Assembly (NCBI GenBank): GCA_023452965.1
Contig: JAEXUU010000315.1
Span: 1 to 6,297, forward strand
Reading direction: 5' to 3'
Source: Pseudomonadota bacterium
GTDB lineage: Bacteria; Pseudomonadota; Alphaproteobacteria; Rhizobiales; Beijerinckiaceae
DNA: 6,297 nt
The notes under the pieces were generated by a model. That model did no database searches, was not told where the DNA came from, and saw only the letters and a program-made list of their open reading frames with translations. The translations under genes and the position numbers were made by a program. Below, piece by piece: positions 1 to 6,297 of this stretch (position 1 is its first letter; every line of letters starts with the position of its first letter).

Positions 1-2010
1 CGGGCAGGAGATCAGGATGCGCGGCACGATTGGCGCCGGAGCATGGTCCTCGACCCGCAGCCGGTCCTCGCCGAGGCGCAGCACATAGAGGTCGACCAGC
101 TCGTCCAGCACGTCGGCGACGAGTGGCGCGATCTCGACCGTATTGGTGGCTACGACCCGTTCGGCCGCCGCGTCGTAGCGATGGACCTGCTCGGGCAGCG
201 TCAGCGAGACGGCGCCCGAGGTCAGGGCATGCTTCAGCGAATCGACCCGCTTCCCGCCCTCCGGCAGCCCTCCCTGAGCCGGCGGGGCTGGAGCGGAGAC
301 GTCGTAGCGGCGCGAAAAGGCCTTGAGGCGCCGTGCCACGGTCGCCCGGTCGGAGCCGATCAAGGAGAGGTCGGGCAAAGCGTGCGGAGCATGGTCGGCA
401 CGTAAGTTATTGCCGGAATCGAGGCCGACATGGCTCGGGATCAACGGCGCGGCGCCGGCGTCCTGCAAGGCCGCCTCGCCATGACGCGGATCGACATGCC
501 GCGCCAGCCAGGAGCCCAGCGCCAGCGGCCTGATCTCGGTGGCGCGGCCGGCGGCACGCGGCGCTCCCGACCAGATCGAGGTGGCGGAGGCGCCGAGGTC
601 GATGCAGATCGGCAGCCTGTGGACGCGGCGGCTGTAGCGCACCGGAAGGCTCGCGCGCACCAGCGGCTGCCCGCCATCATCACCGGCCGTGATGGTGAGC
701 TCGACCGTGATCGGCCCGCGCAGGACATTGGGACCGCTGGTCCGGACGGCGCGCGAGAGCGTGGTGGTCAGGTTCTGCATCGGCACGACGGCGCGGCCCC
801 GCCGGCCGAAATCGCCCTCGCGGACGATCTCGAGCGGGAAAGGCGTCGTAGCCTCGGCGACCTCGTTGTCGCCCATCCGGCTGACCACCTCGACGCTCAG
901 CGGCGCTGTGCGGGTCAGCGGCCAGCGCCTGAGGTCGATCACCAGCCCGTCGCAGCGCACGATCGAGGTCTCGTCGTCGGGGTCGACCTCGGCGTTGAGG
1001 CCGCCTTCGATCACGAGATCGGACGTCGTGCCGAGCGGGCAGCTGAGATGCGCACCGGCGATCGTCAGGGCGACATCGCCACGGTTCTGGCTGCGGATCG
1101 GCACCGAGCGCGCCTCGAGCGCGCTCGACCAGGGCCTCGCAGGCCCGTCGGGGTCATGGCCCGAGCCGTCCTGCGCGACCCAGCCGCCGAGCTTGGCGGT
1201 CAACCGGACCTGCAGCGCCGCCTTCGGATTGGCCTGGATCGTCTCGTCGACGAAATCGAGCACGGCGTCGCGCGTCAGCGTCACGTCGAGCCTGACCTCC
1301 TGCCCGGCCAGCGCCGGTGCGTCGGCCAGCCAGAGCAGGTGCCGGCAGGTGCTGGCGCCGGCGTCGGGGTAGCGTCGCAGCGAGACCGAGTGGTCCATCG
1401 GTGCGGCGATGGCGAGCGACAGGTTCTGCGCCTTCAGGCCGAAGCAGCTCGCCTCGATGGTCAGGCCGCGCCGGCCCTCCAGCACGATGTCCTTGGGAAT
1501 GTCGATGGCGATCTGGCTGACGCCGAGCGTCTTGCCGGTGGCGAGCGAATCGAGGTCGATCTCGACCGGCTCGATCCGCCATTCCGGCTGCGAGGCGCCG
1601 GCCAGCACCGCGATCTTGACGACGCGGCGCGGCGAGGCGCGGGCGCCACCGGGCGTTTCGACGATGGTCGAGAAGGCGATCTCGAGACTGGCGTCACTCT
1701 CGATGTCGGCCTGCTGGCGGTGGGCCGCGACGGCGCGCATCACCGCCTCGCGCCGCAGGCCGAGCATCAGACGCTCGCCGGCACGCACCGCCGCCTTGTC
1801 GAGCAGCGCGCCACCCTGCAGCCAGCCGATGTCGATGCCGCTCGGCAGGCTGGGGGCGTGCGAGATCAGCGAGACCGTGACCGCCTTGACCATGTCCTCG
1901 GGCGCTTCGAAGGCGAGGATGTCGATCAGGCCTTCGCTGCGGTCGAGCGCGATGGTGGCGCTGAAGCTCGCGAGCCGGGTCTCGAGATTATAGCAGGACG
2001 CGGCGCTCAT
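1..2010 (-). CDS. Large beta-rich protein with C-terminal Hsp70/actin-like (ASKHA) nucleotide-binding domain, partial (3' end beyond window)
   Basis: Reading leftward from the ATG at 2010, the frame stays open for 670 codons to the window edge with no stop, so the C-terminus is missing. Residues 1-460 are rich in alternating hydrophobic beta-strand patterns, suggesting several Ig-like or similar sandwich domains; I recognise no named family there and see no signal peptide or membrane segment. At residues 467-480 comes ICIDLGASATSIW, which matches the phosphate-1 loop of Hsp70/actin ATPases (DLGTTNS in DnaK). LIPSHVGLD (about 523-531) resembles the 'PSVV' strand of Hsp70, and a helix followed by RILISCP at 664-670 resembles the 'VTVPA' strand. 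The phosphate-2 and adenosine motifs would lie outside the window. The start overlaps the upstream stop as ATGA, with GAGAG five bases before it. A distant link to the SrfB virulence-factor family is possible but not demonstrated. The reading frame is certain; the ATPase assignment is a good inference. Confidence 0.88.
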   Translation of the reverse strand, partial: MSAASCYNLETRLASFSATIALDRSEGLIDILAFEAPEDMVKAVTVSLISHAPSLPSGIDIGWLQGGALLDKAAVRAGERLMLGLRREAVMRAVAAHRQQADIESDASLEIAFSTIVETPGGARASPRRVVKIAVLAGASQPEWRIEPVEIDLDSLATGKTLGVSQIAIDIPKDIVLEGRRGLTIEASCFGLKAQNLSLAIAAPMDHSVSLRRYPDAGASTCRHLLWLADAPALAGQEVRLDVTLTRDAVLDFVDETIQANPKAALQVRLTAKLGGWVAQDGSGHDPDGPARPWSSALEARSVPIRSQNRGDVALTIAGAHLSCPLGTTSDLVIEGGLNAEVDPDDETSIVRCDGLVIDLRRWPLTRTAPLSVEVVSRMGDNEVAEATTPFPLEIVREGDFGRRGRAVVPMQNLTTTLSRAVRTSGPNVLRGPITVELTITAGDDGGQPLVRASLPVRYSRRVHRLPICIDLGASATSIWSGAPRAAGRATEIRPLALGSWLARHVDPRHGEAALQDAGAAPLIPSHVGLDSGNNLRADHAPHALPDLSLIGSDRATVARRLKAFSRRYDVSAPAPPAQGGLPEGGKRVDSLKHALTSGAVSLTLPEQVHRYDAAAERVVATNTVEIAPLVADVLDELVDLYVLRLGEDRLRVEDHAPAPIVPRILISCP
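2007..2010 (-). other. ATGA stop/start overlap (translational coupling)
   Basis: On the minus strand the TGA stop of the 795-residue gene (2009-2007) shares bases with the ATG start of the Hsp70-like gene (2010-2008). A purine-rich GGAAGAGAG at 2024-2016 lies inside the end of the first gene and can serve as the ribosome binding site of the second. Such four-base overlaps are typical of bacterial genes that are co-transcribed and translated together. Confidence 0.9.
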
Positions 2011-4394
2011 CCGTTCTCTCTTCCGGCTCCGGTCGGCGCCGGTTCGGGCGCAGTGGCGCGGCCGAGCGCGGCGCCCCATTCGTGGTCGACGCCCGAGACG
2101 GCTGCCGCCCCGGCGAGATAGCGGGCGAGCGTATCGCTCGTTCCGGCGCGCAGCCGCCGATAGGCGGCGCCGAATCCTGGATCGCCGGTATCGGCGAGTG
2201 CCTTGGCCGCGAAGGGCGTGCCGGCGAAGGCGGCATCGGCCTCGCGCAAGGCGAGATCGGCCAGCAGCAGGCGGCCATAGCCGCCCAGGACCCGACGCAG
2301 ACCTAGCGCGTGCGGGGCCGCGGCATCCTCCTGGCCGAGAACCTGGCCGATCTGCGCCTCGATCGCGCCGAGCGCCGGTGTCAGGCCTTCCACGGCGTCG
2401 ATCGTCGCCACGAAGCCCTGGGTCGTGGCCGCGAGGCGCGAGGCGCCGCGCAGGGCATCGCCGGCACGGTCATTGCGCGCGGCGAGCCCCGTGAGGCCGG
2501 CCACCTTCTCCCAGGCGACGATCAGCGCGCCCGCCGAAGCACTCTGCGCCGCCTCGCGGCGCAGGCCGGCGAAATGCTCGTGCAGCAGCATGATCTCGCC
2601 GGGCGTCAGCTCGCCCAGCCGTTTGCCCAGCTCCGCCAGTAGCGCGGAAGACTGGCCCGATTGCGCGCCAGCCTCGATGAGTTCGCTGCGCCGGCGCGCG
2701 ACTTCCTCGAGTGCCGGTGCGGCCAGCGGGCGGCGTTGCGCTCTGCGGCGCAGTTCAAGGAGAAGGCCGTCGAGATTACTCAGCGGGCGCTGGCCGCGGC
2801 GCTTGCGGGCCGCGGCGATCGTCTGCTCGACCTCGGCGACGACATTCGTATCCAGCCAGCTCTGGTGCGCGCAGGCCGCAATGTCGTGCAGAAGGCGCAT
2901 TGCTCGACGGTCCTGGCCTGCCAGCGTCATCGCTTCGCGACCAAGGAGCTGCGGCAATACGGGCTCCTCGTACCAGCCGAGCAGGCGTTCGGTCTCCGCC
3001 GGCGGGGTCTCGGGCCCGGGCGCGGGCAGGAGCAGGCGCACCGCACAGGCGCGCGCGGCGACCTTGGGCTGCTCCACGGCCCAGAGCAGCATGGCGGTCT
3101 GCTCGCCTAGCGTGCGCTCGCCGAGTTCGTCGGCCCGCGACGGATCGAGGCCCGTCAAGGCCGCTGCCGCCTCCAGCAGGTTGCTGCCGGCCTCCGGGGC
3201 TTTGGCGCGCGCGTCGATCCGGGCGAAGGGGCCCGCATCGGCCGGCGCCTGCGCCCGTGCCGCCGCGATCTCCGCCAGGATCAGGCTTAGCTGGGCGGTT
3301 CGTGCCGGCGTGGCCTGCCAGAGGCCGTCGGCCCGCCGGCCGGCGGCGAGCGCGAGATCGTCGCGCAGAGGTGCTGCTGCGCCGGGCGTCGCCACGACGA
3401 GGGCCTGGCCGGTGCCACCGCCCAGCGTGAGCCCGGTCGAGACCGAAGCGGCATAGGTTTCGCGGTGCGAAACCGCGCCGAGCTCTCCGTCCTGCCAACG
3501 GATGGTCATCGGTGCGCCGTTTGCCGCCTCGCCGGCGCCGATCCAGACGAGCTGGCGGCGTGGTTCGGCGAAGACCAGGACCTCGTCCTCTTCGAGCCAA
3601 TCGGGAAGGCTCAGGCGGCAGGACCCGTCCGCATTGGCGATCGGCCGCAGCAGGCGAAAGCCGCGCCGCAAGGCGGCGACGCGGTTGAGGCCGGTGGCGT
3701 CGGTATCGCGCAAGTCGGCGGGCGTCGCGCCCAGCGCGTCGAGTTCCTCCTCGACGGCGAGCCGCAGGTCCTGATCTAGCTGCGCCAGTGCCTGTCGGGC
3801 TTGCCGCATTGCGGCCGGCAGATGCGCGACCAGAACGCCGCCGCCGCTGCCTTCGCCGCTGAAATCGAGCGCCAGCCCGTCGTTGCGGATGGCGGTGACG
3901 CGGGTCAGTGTGGCGCGCTCATCCGCCGGGTGCATGAACGGGCCGGCGAGCAGGCGTAAAGTCCCCGCTCCGGTTTCGGCGACCTGGTTCAGGCCACTGG
4001 CAATGAGCGTCTCCGGCGCGTCCTGCGGCCGCTCAGCGAGGGAGTGGCGCTCGATCGCCAAGCTGCCGGCGGTGTCACTGGAACTCGCTCGCAGCAAAGC
4101 GAGGCCGGTGCCCTGCGCGTCGGCCTGGTCCGGCGTCAGGCGCTCGTCGAGCTGGATCGCCACGACGCGGCTCTCGCCTTCGGTCGGGACGGTGACGGCA
4201 TGAAGCACGCGGCTGCCGGGCGGCAGCTTGCCTGAGAGCGGCGCGTCTTCGCCGTCGCCGGCCGCAATCAGCGTGATGCGGCCGCCTGTCTCTTCAGCCG
4301 CAAGGAAGCGGGCGCGGGCGCTTTCGCTCCAGACCGCGGCGACATGACGTGAGCCGTCCCAGATGATGGCGACGGGCGCCACGGAAAGATGCAC
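2007..4394 (-). CDS. Uncharacterised protein of about 795 residues, first gene of a two-gene unit
   Basis: I do not recognise this family. The chosen start is GTG at 4394, because GGAG lies nine bases upstream and the residues after it (HLSVAPVAIIWDG) look like a folded first strand. A TTG at 4469 would add 25 Pro/Arg-rich residues but has no ribosome binding site. Residues 1-190 look beta-rich, 190-245 form probable helices rich in Gln, Leu and Glu, and 245-345 are again beta-rich with a Gly-rich stretch (GGGTGQALVVATPG). From about 345 to 780 the protein is almost entirely amphipathic helix, with Ala, Leu, Arg and Glu heptad-like patterns. No P-loop, signal peptide or transmembrane segment is visible, so it is probably cytoplasmic. 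The stop overlaps the start of the downstream Hsp70-like gene by four bases, implying translational coupling and perhaps a physical or functional partnership. Codon use is uniformly GC-rich at third positions, supporting real coding. Confidence 0.87.
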   Translation of the reverse strand: MHLSVAPVAIIWDGSRHVAAVWSESARARFLAAEETGGRITLIAAGDGEDAPLSGKLPPGSRVLHAVTVPTEGESRVVAIQLDERLTPDQADAQGTGLALLRASSSDTAGSLAIERHSLAERPQDAPETLIASGLNQVAETGAGTLRLLAGPFMHPADERATLTRVTAIRNDGLALDFSGEGSGGGVLVAHLPAAMRQARQALAQLDQDLRLAVEEELDALGATPADLRDTDATGLNRVAALRRGFRLLRPIANADGSCRLSLPDWLEEDEVLVFAEPRRQLVWIGAGEAANGAPMTIRWQDGELGAVSHRETYAASVSTGLTLGGGTGQALVVATPGAAAPLRDDLALAAGRRADGLWQATPARTAQLSLILAEIAAARAQAPADAGPFARIDARAKAPEAGSNLLEAAAALTGLDPSRADELGERTLGEQTAMLLWAVEQPKVAARACAVRLLLPAPGPETPPAETERLLGWYEEPVLPQLLGREAMTLAGQDRRAMRLLHDIAACAHQSWLDTNVVAEVEQTIAAARKRRGQRPLSNLDGLLLELRRRAQRRPLAAPALEEVARRRSELIEAGAQSGQSSALLAELGKRLGELTPGEIMLLHEHFAGLRREAAQSASAGALIVAWEKVAGLTGLAARNDRAGDALRGASRLAATTQGFVATIDAVEGLTPALGAIEAQIGQVLGQEDAAAPHALGLRRVLGGYGRLLLADLALREADAAFAGTPFAAKALADTGDPGFGAAYRRLRAGTSDTLARYLAGAAAVSGVDHEWGAALGRATAPEPAPTGAGRENG

Positions 4395-4403
4395 GGGGGC
4401 TGG

Positions 4404-4407
4404 CTCC
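4404..4407 (-). promoter_or_regulatory. Ribosome binding site GGAG deciding a GTG start
   Basis: On the minus strand GGAG is followed by nine bases and then GTG at 4394. The upstream alternative TTG at 4469 has no purine-rich sequence at a suitable distance, so this site favours the GTG as the start of the 795-residue protein. It is inferred from sequence only. Confidence 0.55.
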
Positions 4408-4459
4408 GGAAAGACTGGCGCGGGAGGATGTCGGTGGCGGACCTTGCGCGATGGTCCGT

Positions 4460-4473
4460 CGTCTTGCAAGACG
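4460..4473. promoter_or_regulatory. 14-bp perfect palindrome, possible operator
   Basis: CGTCTTGCAAGACG reads identically on both strands, with symmetry lost at the next base pair (4459 and 4474). It lies in the divergent intergenic region, 66 bases upstream of the GTG start of the 795-residue gene. Its size and position suit a binding site for a dimeric helix-turn-helix regulator, but no regulator gene is in the window. A perfect palindrome of this length is uncommon by chance in a few hundred bases, though not impossible. Confidence 0.35.
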
Positions 4474-4524
4474 TTGCGGCATGACAGGCGGCGAAGCTTC
4501 CGTGTTGCTGGCGGATGCTGTCGC

Positions 4525-4552
4525 TTGCGAGGTCGAGTGGTCCCGCCCTAAT
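4525..4552 (+). promoter_or_regulatory. Weak candidate sigma70-type promoter for the 196-residue gene
   Basis: TTGCGA (4525-4530) and CCTAAT (4547-4552) are separated by 16 bases. Each matches four of six bases of the TTGACA/TATAAT consensus. The site lies about 100 bases before the ATG at 4652, inside the divergent intergenic region. The match is modest and alphaproteobacterial promoters vary, so this is only a candidate. Confidence 0.2.
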
Positions 4553-4638
4553 CTTGCCGAGTTGGACGTGCGACTTTGCGGGATGGGCTTGCCTCGTCCT
4601 GCTCGTCCGGGCCGGACATGTCGACAGGCGTAGAGAAC

Positions 4639-4644
4639 GGAGAG
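4639..4644 (+). promoter_or_regulatory. Ribosome binding site GGAGAG
   Basis: GGAGAG ends seven bases before the ATG at 4652, a good Shine-Dalgarno match and spacing. It supports both the choice of start and the reality of the plus-strand gene over the long antisense open frame opposite it. Confidence 0.7.
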
Positions 4645-4651
4645 CGGTTTC

Positions 4652-5242
4652 ATGGCGGCAGAGCCGGTTTGTTTCGCGGCCTTGCCCGCAGCCTTGCCCG
4701 CGCAGTGGGGCGTTTCTCCCACGGACGCGCCGACGGGCGACGAGGTCGTCCGGCGCCGTCTCATCCTGACCGGTCTCGACGATTCCGAGGACGCCCAAGA
4801 GACAAAGGCGAGTTTCCTCGCGCCACGCCTGTTGCCCCGCCTGTTCCGCGAGCCAGCGCAGGTCGGCTCCGAAGCGCGTGCGGCGCTCGAGGGGGCGGAC
4901 CGCCTCGTCATCCTGCTGCCCATCGGCCGCTATGATGATGGCGTCTGGGCGCCGATCATCGAGCGCATCCTGCTCGGTGCCGGCGAAGGCGCCGCAAGGC
5001 CGCGCGAGACGATCCTGGCCTGGAGCGGCATCGAGCCCTTCCTTGCGCCCTTCGGCAGGCGCGCTTCGGAGATCTGGAGCGATCCGCGCCTCGTGGAATC
5101 GATGCTCGGCGTGTTCGAGCGCTCCGCCCGCTCGCTCGCCGCAGTCCTGCGCGAATCCGGCGCCGGGATCCGGCGCGGCCTGATCCGGTTCGAGCCCGGC
5201 CCGGCCGAGTCGCCGGCGCGCGTGGCGCTGGCGCTCGCCTGA
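4652..5242 (+). CDS. Uncharacterised 196-residue protein, divergent from the two-gene unit
   Basis: I do not recognise this protein. The ATG has a good GGAGAG site seven bases upstream and codon use is GC-rich at third positions, so it is preferred over the Arg/Pro-rich open frame on the other strand. Residues 34-40 (RRRLILT) and 83-91 (DRLVILLPI) look like buried parallel beta strands separated by a helical stretch, followed by the helix APIIERILLGAG (100-111). The rest (137-170) is mostly helical. This alternation, with a Pro after the second strand, recalls flavodoxin-like alpha/beta folds, but no cofactor motif is clear and the resemblance is weak. No convincing signal peptide or membrane segment is seen. 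The gene diverges from the 795-residue/Hsp70-like pair and may share its control region; its stop lies eight bases from the stop of the converging IalB-like gene. Confidence 0.75.
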   Translation: MAAEPVCFAALPAALPAQWGVSPTDAPTGDEVVRRRLILTGLDDSEDAQETKASFLAPRLLPRLFREPAQVGSEARAALEGADRLVILLPIGRYDDGVWAPIIERILLGAGEGAARPRETILAWSGIEPFLAPFGRRASEIWSDPRLVESMLGVFERSARSLAAVLRESGAGIRRGLIRFEPGPAESPARVALALA

Positions 5243-5250
5243 GCCGACGG

Positions 5251-6297
5251 CTACTTCCAGACGAGGGCGTTGGCGAGGTCGCGGCGGCCGCATTCGAGCG
5301 ACATGGCGTTGACGGCGGCGCGGTAGCCCTGCAGCGAATAGACCACATGGGCGGGCCTGCCGTCGGGGGTGGTGCCGTTGAGTTCGAGGGTCGTGCCTTT
5401 GTTGTAGCCGGCGACCGCGTCCATATCGAGGATCGGCTGGCCGTTAGAGCCCTCCTTCATCGGGCGGATGAAGTTGCCGGGCGCGCTGGCGTTGAGCGGG
5501 CGCACATCGCCGCCTTCGGTCACCGAAGCCTCGATCGGCGCGCCCGGGCGGTAGTAGCGCTTGTCGTCGAGCAGGTGCTGGATCGCGCCGCTGCCCTCGC
5601 TCTCGGCCGAGAGCAGGATGAAGGGCGCCTGCTCGCGCCAGTTGGTCGGCCCGGCTTCGGCGGCGGCGGTGTAGGCGTAGCAGGTGCGCTTGCCGGTGGC
5701 CGCATCCTCGACGACGCTCGCATACCAGTTCTGGAAGCGACGGATCAGGCGGCCCGGGGCTTCCGGCAGCAGCATGTCGCTGGTGTCGACCGCGCGGGCA
5801 CGCAGCTGGTATTCCTGCCGGCTCGGACCGGTATTGGCGACGCGGATGGTGTACTGGCCCGCGCCGAGCCGGTAGCGGCGCAGATTTGGCCGGCTCGGAT
5901 TGGCGATGTGGATCGTCCGCAGCGGCGGGTGGCCCGGCGCGAAGACCTCGACGAGCAGCTTGCCGGGGCCGCGCAGGCTCGGCAGCGGTATATCGACCTC
6001 GACATAGGATTCGCGGGCGATCGAGAAGGCGTACTGCTGCAGGCCGCGCCCGCCCTCGACCCGCCCGTCGATGCGCAGCGGCGTTTCGCTCAGGCGCGGC
6101 GCCGAGACGGCATTCTGGTTGCGCGAGGAGCCGAGCGCCGCCCACTGCGTCGCGGTCGGCAGATCGTCGAAGGCGACGAGGCCGCCGCTGAACACCGGGG
6201 TCGTGTCCTTGCGGTTGGCGCTGACAGCGATGCGGAAGCCGTTGTGCCGCTGCTCGACCGAGACCGAGGCGCTCCAGCGCCGCGCCTCGTCCGAGGA
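5251..6297 (-). CDS. Probable exported protein with PPC-like beta-sandwich and C-terminal IalB-like domain, partial (5' end beyond window)
   Basis: The frame is open from the right edge to a TAG at 5253-5251, giving 348 residues; the N-terminus and any signal peptide lie outside. A GTG at 6195 is in frame, but coding-like sequence continues upstream of it, so it is not the likely start. Residues about 73-170 of the fragment form a beta-rich module (LRIDGRVEGG, then YVEVDI, LLVEVFAPG, GQYTIRVANTG) resembling the bacterial pre-peptidase C-terminal (PPC) sandwich of secreted proteins. Residues about 190-340 resemble the IalB family: NWYAS, a cysteine in GKRTCYAY (about 206), PMKEGSNG, KGTTLELNGT, and YSLQGYRAAVNAM followed by a second cysteine (about 336). 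The two cysteines could form a disulfide in the periplasm. IalB-family proteins were named for a Bartonella invasion locus, but many alphaproteobacteria carry them with no known role in virulence. The domain calls come from motif memory, not a search. Confidence 0.8.
   Translation of the reverse strand, partial: SSDEARRWSASVSVEQRHNGFRIAVSANRKDTTPVFSGGLVAFDDLPTATQWAALGSSRNQNAVSAPRLSETPLRIDGRVEGGRGLQQYAFSIARESYVEVDIPLPSLRGPGKLLVEVFAPGHPPLRTIHIANPSRPNLRRYRLGAGQYTIRVANTGPSRQEYQLRARAVDTSDMLLPEAPGRLIRRFQNWYASVVEDAATGKRTCYAYTAAAEAGPTNWREQAPFILLSAESEGSGAIQHLLDDKRYYRPGAPIEASVTEGGDVRPLNASAPGNFIRPMKEGSNGQPILDMDAVAGYNKGTTLELNGTTPDGRPAHVVYSLQGYRAAVNAMSLECGRRDLANALVWK

Larger units (their letters stand above)
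4395..4651. other. Divergent intergenic region between the two-gene unit and the 196-residue gene
   Basis: This stretch of about 257 bases separates the GTG start at 4394 (leftward) from the ATG at 4652 (rightward). It is the only sizeable non-coding DNA in the window and must hold the promoter of the plus-strand gene and probably that of the minus-strand pair. It contains a 14-bp palindrome (4460-4473), shorter 8-bp palindromes GAAGCTTC (4493-4500) and GACATGTC (4615-4622), and the octamer GACAGGCG twice (4483-4490 and 4623-4630). If the TTG at 4469 were the true start, the region would shrink to 182 bases and the large palindrome would lie across that start codon. No RNA gene or riboswitch is recognisable. 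Confidence 0.7.

Noticed and set aside
430..2121. Long plus-strand open frame of 563 codons
   Set aside because: It lies opposite the Hsp70-like gene, its product is dominated by Arg, Asp, Gly and Ala with no fold-like hydrophobic pattern, and the minus-strand frame carries recognisable ATPase motifs and continues in frame to the ATGA overlap. It is a shadow of high-GC coding DNA.
2425..3456. Plus-strand open frame of 343 codons inside the 795-residue gene
   Set aside because: The product is Ser/Arg/Ala-rich, typical of an antisense shadow; the opposite strand has balanced composition and spans the whole region without interruption.
3420..3460. Gly-rich stretch GGGTGQ in the 795-residue protein considered as a nucleotide-binding loop
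   Set aside because: It lacks the GxxxxGK[ST] pattern of a P-loop and is not in an Hsp70-type strand context; it may be only a turn between beta strands.
2776..3600. Minus-strand open frame of 274 codons in another frame of the 795-residue gene
   Set aside because: Extremely Arg/Gly/Pro-rich composition and complete overlap with a better frame on the same strand.
5242..5252. AGCCG-A-CGGCT considered as an intrinsic terminator
   Set aside because: The one-base loop cannot form a normal hairpin, and no run of T follows on either strand.
4268..5293. Minus-strand open frame of 341 codons opposite the 196-residue gene
   Set aside because: Its product is low-complexity Arg/Ala/Pro/Gln-rich sequence. 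It also overlaps the start of the 795-residue gene and the end of the IalB-like gene, while the plus-strand gene has a good ribosome binding site and plausible protein sequence.
1..6297. CRISPR arrays, tRNA or rRNA genes, insertion sequences
   Set aside because: No spaced direct repeats, no recognisable RNA gene sequence, and no transposase or terminal inverted repeats were seen; nearly all of the window is coding.

Overview
This window looks like chromosomal DNA from a high-GC alphaproteobacterium, most likely of the Hyphomicrobiales (Bosea- or Methylobacterium-like). The reasons are very GC-rich third codon positions in every gene, open-frame 'shadows' on the opposite strand, and a C-terminal domain resembling the alphaproteobacterial IalB (invasion-associated locus B) family. 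This assignment is inference; no marker gene is present.

Layout. Four protein genes fill almost the whole window. On the minus strand, reading right to left: (1) the 3' part of a gene for a probable exported protein with a PPC-like beta-sandwich followed by an IalB-like domain (5251 to the right edge); (2) after a divergent gene, a two-gene unit starting near 4394. That unit encodes an unrecognised protein of about 795 residues (2007-4394), then a second large protein (left edge to 2010) whose start overlaps the stop of the first by four bases (ATGA). The second protein has about 460 residues of beta-rich sequence followed by the start of an Hsp70/actin-like (ASKHA) nucleotide-binding domain and runs off the left edge. 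On the plus strand, a 196-residue gene (4652-5242) is transcribed divergently from the two-gene unit and converges on the IalB-like gene with an 8-base gap.

The non-coding DNA is essentially one divergent intergenic region (about 4395-4651). It holds a 14-bp perfect palindrome, a weak candidate sigma70-type promoter and clear ribosome binding sites for both flanking genes.

Working together. The ATGA overlap suggests that the 795-residue protein and the Hsp70-like protein are made in a coordinated way and may act as partners. The Hsp70-like part sits behind a long beta-rich region instead of at the N-terminus as in DnaK, so this is not an ordinary chaperone. The divergent 196-residue gene may share regulation with the pair. 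I do not recognise a named system here; the pair is the strongest candidate for something undescribed.
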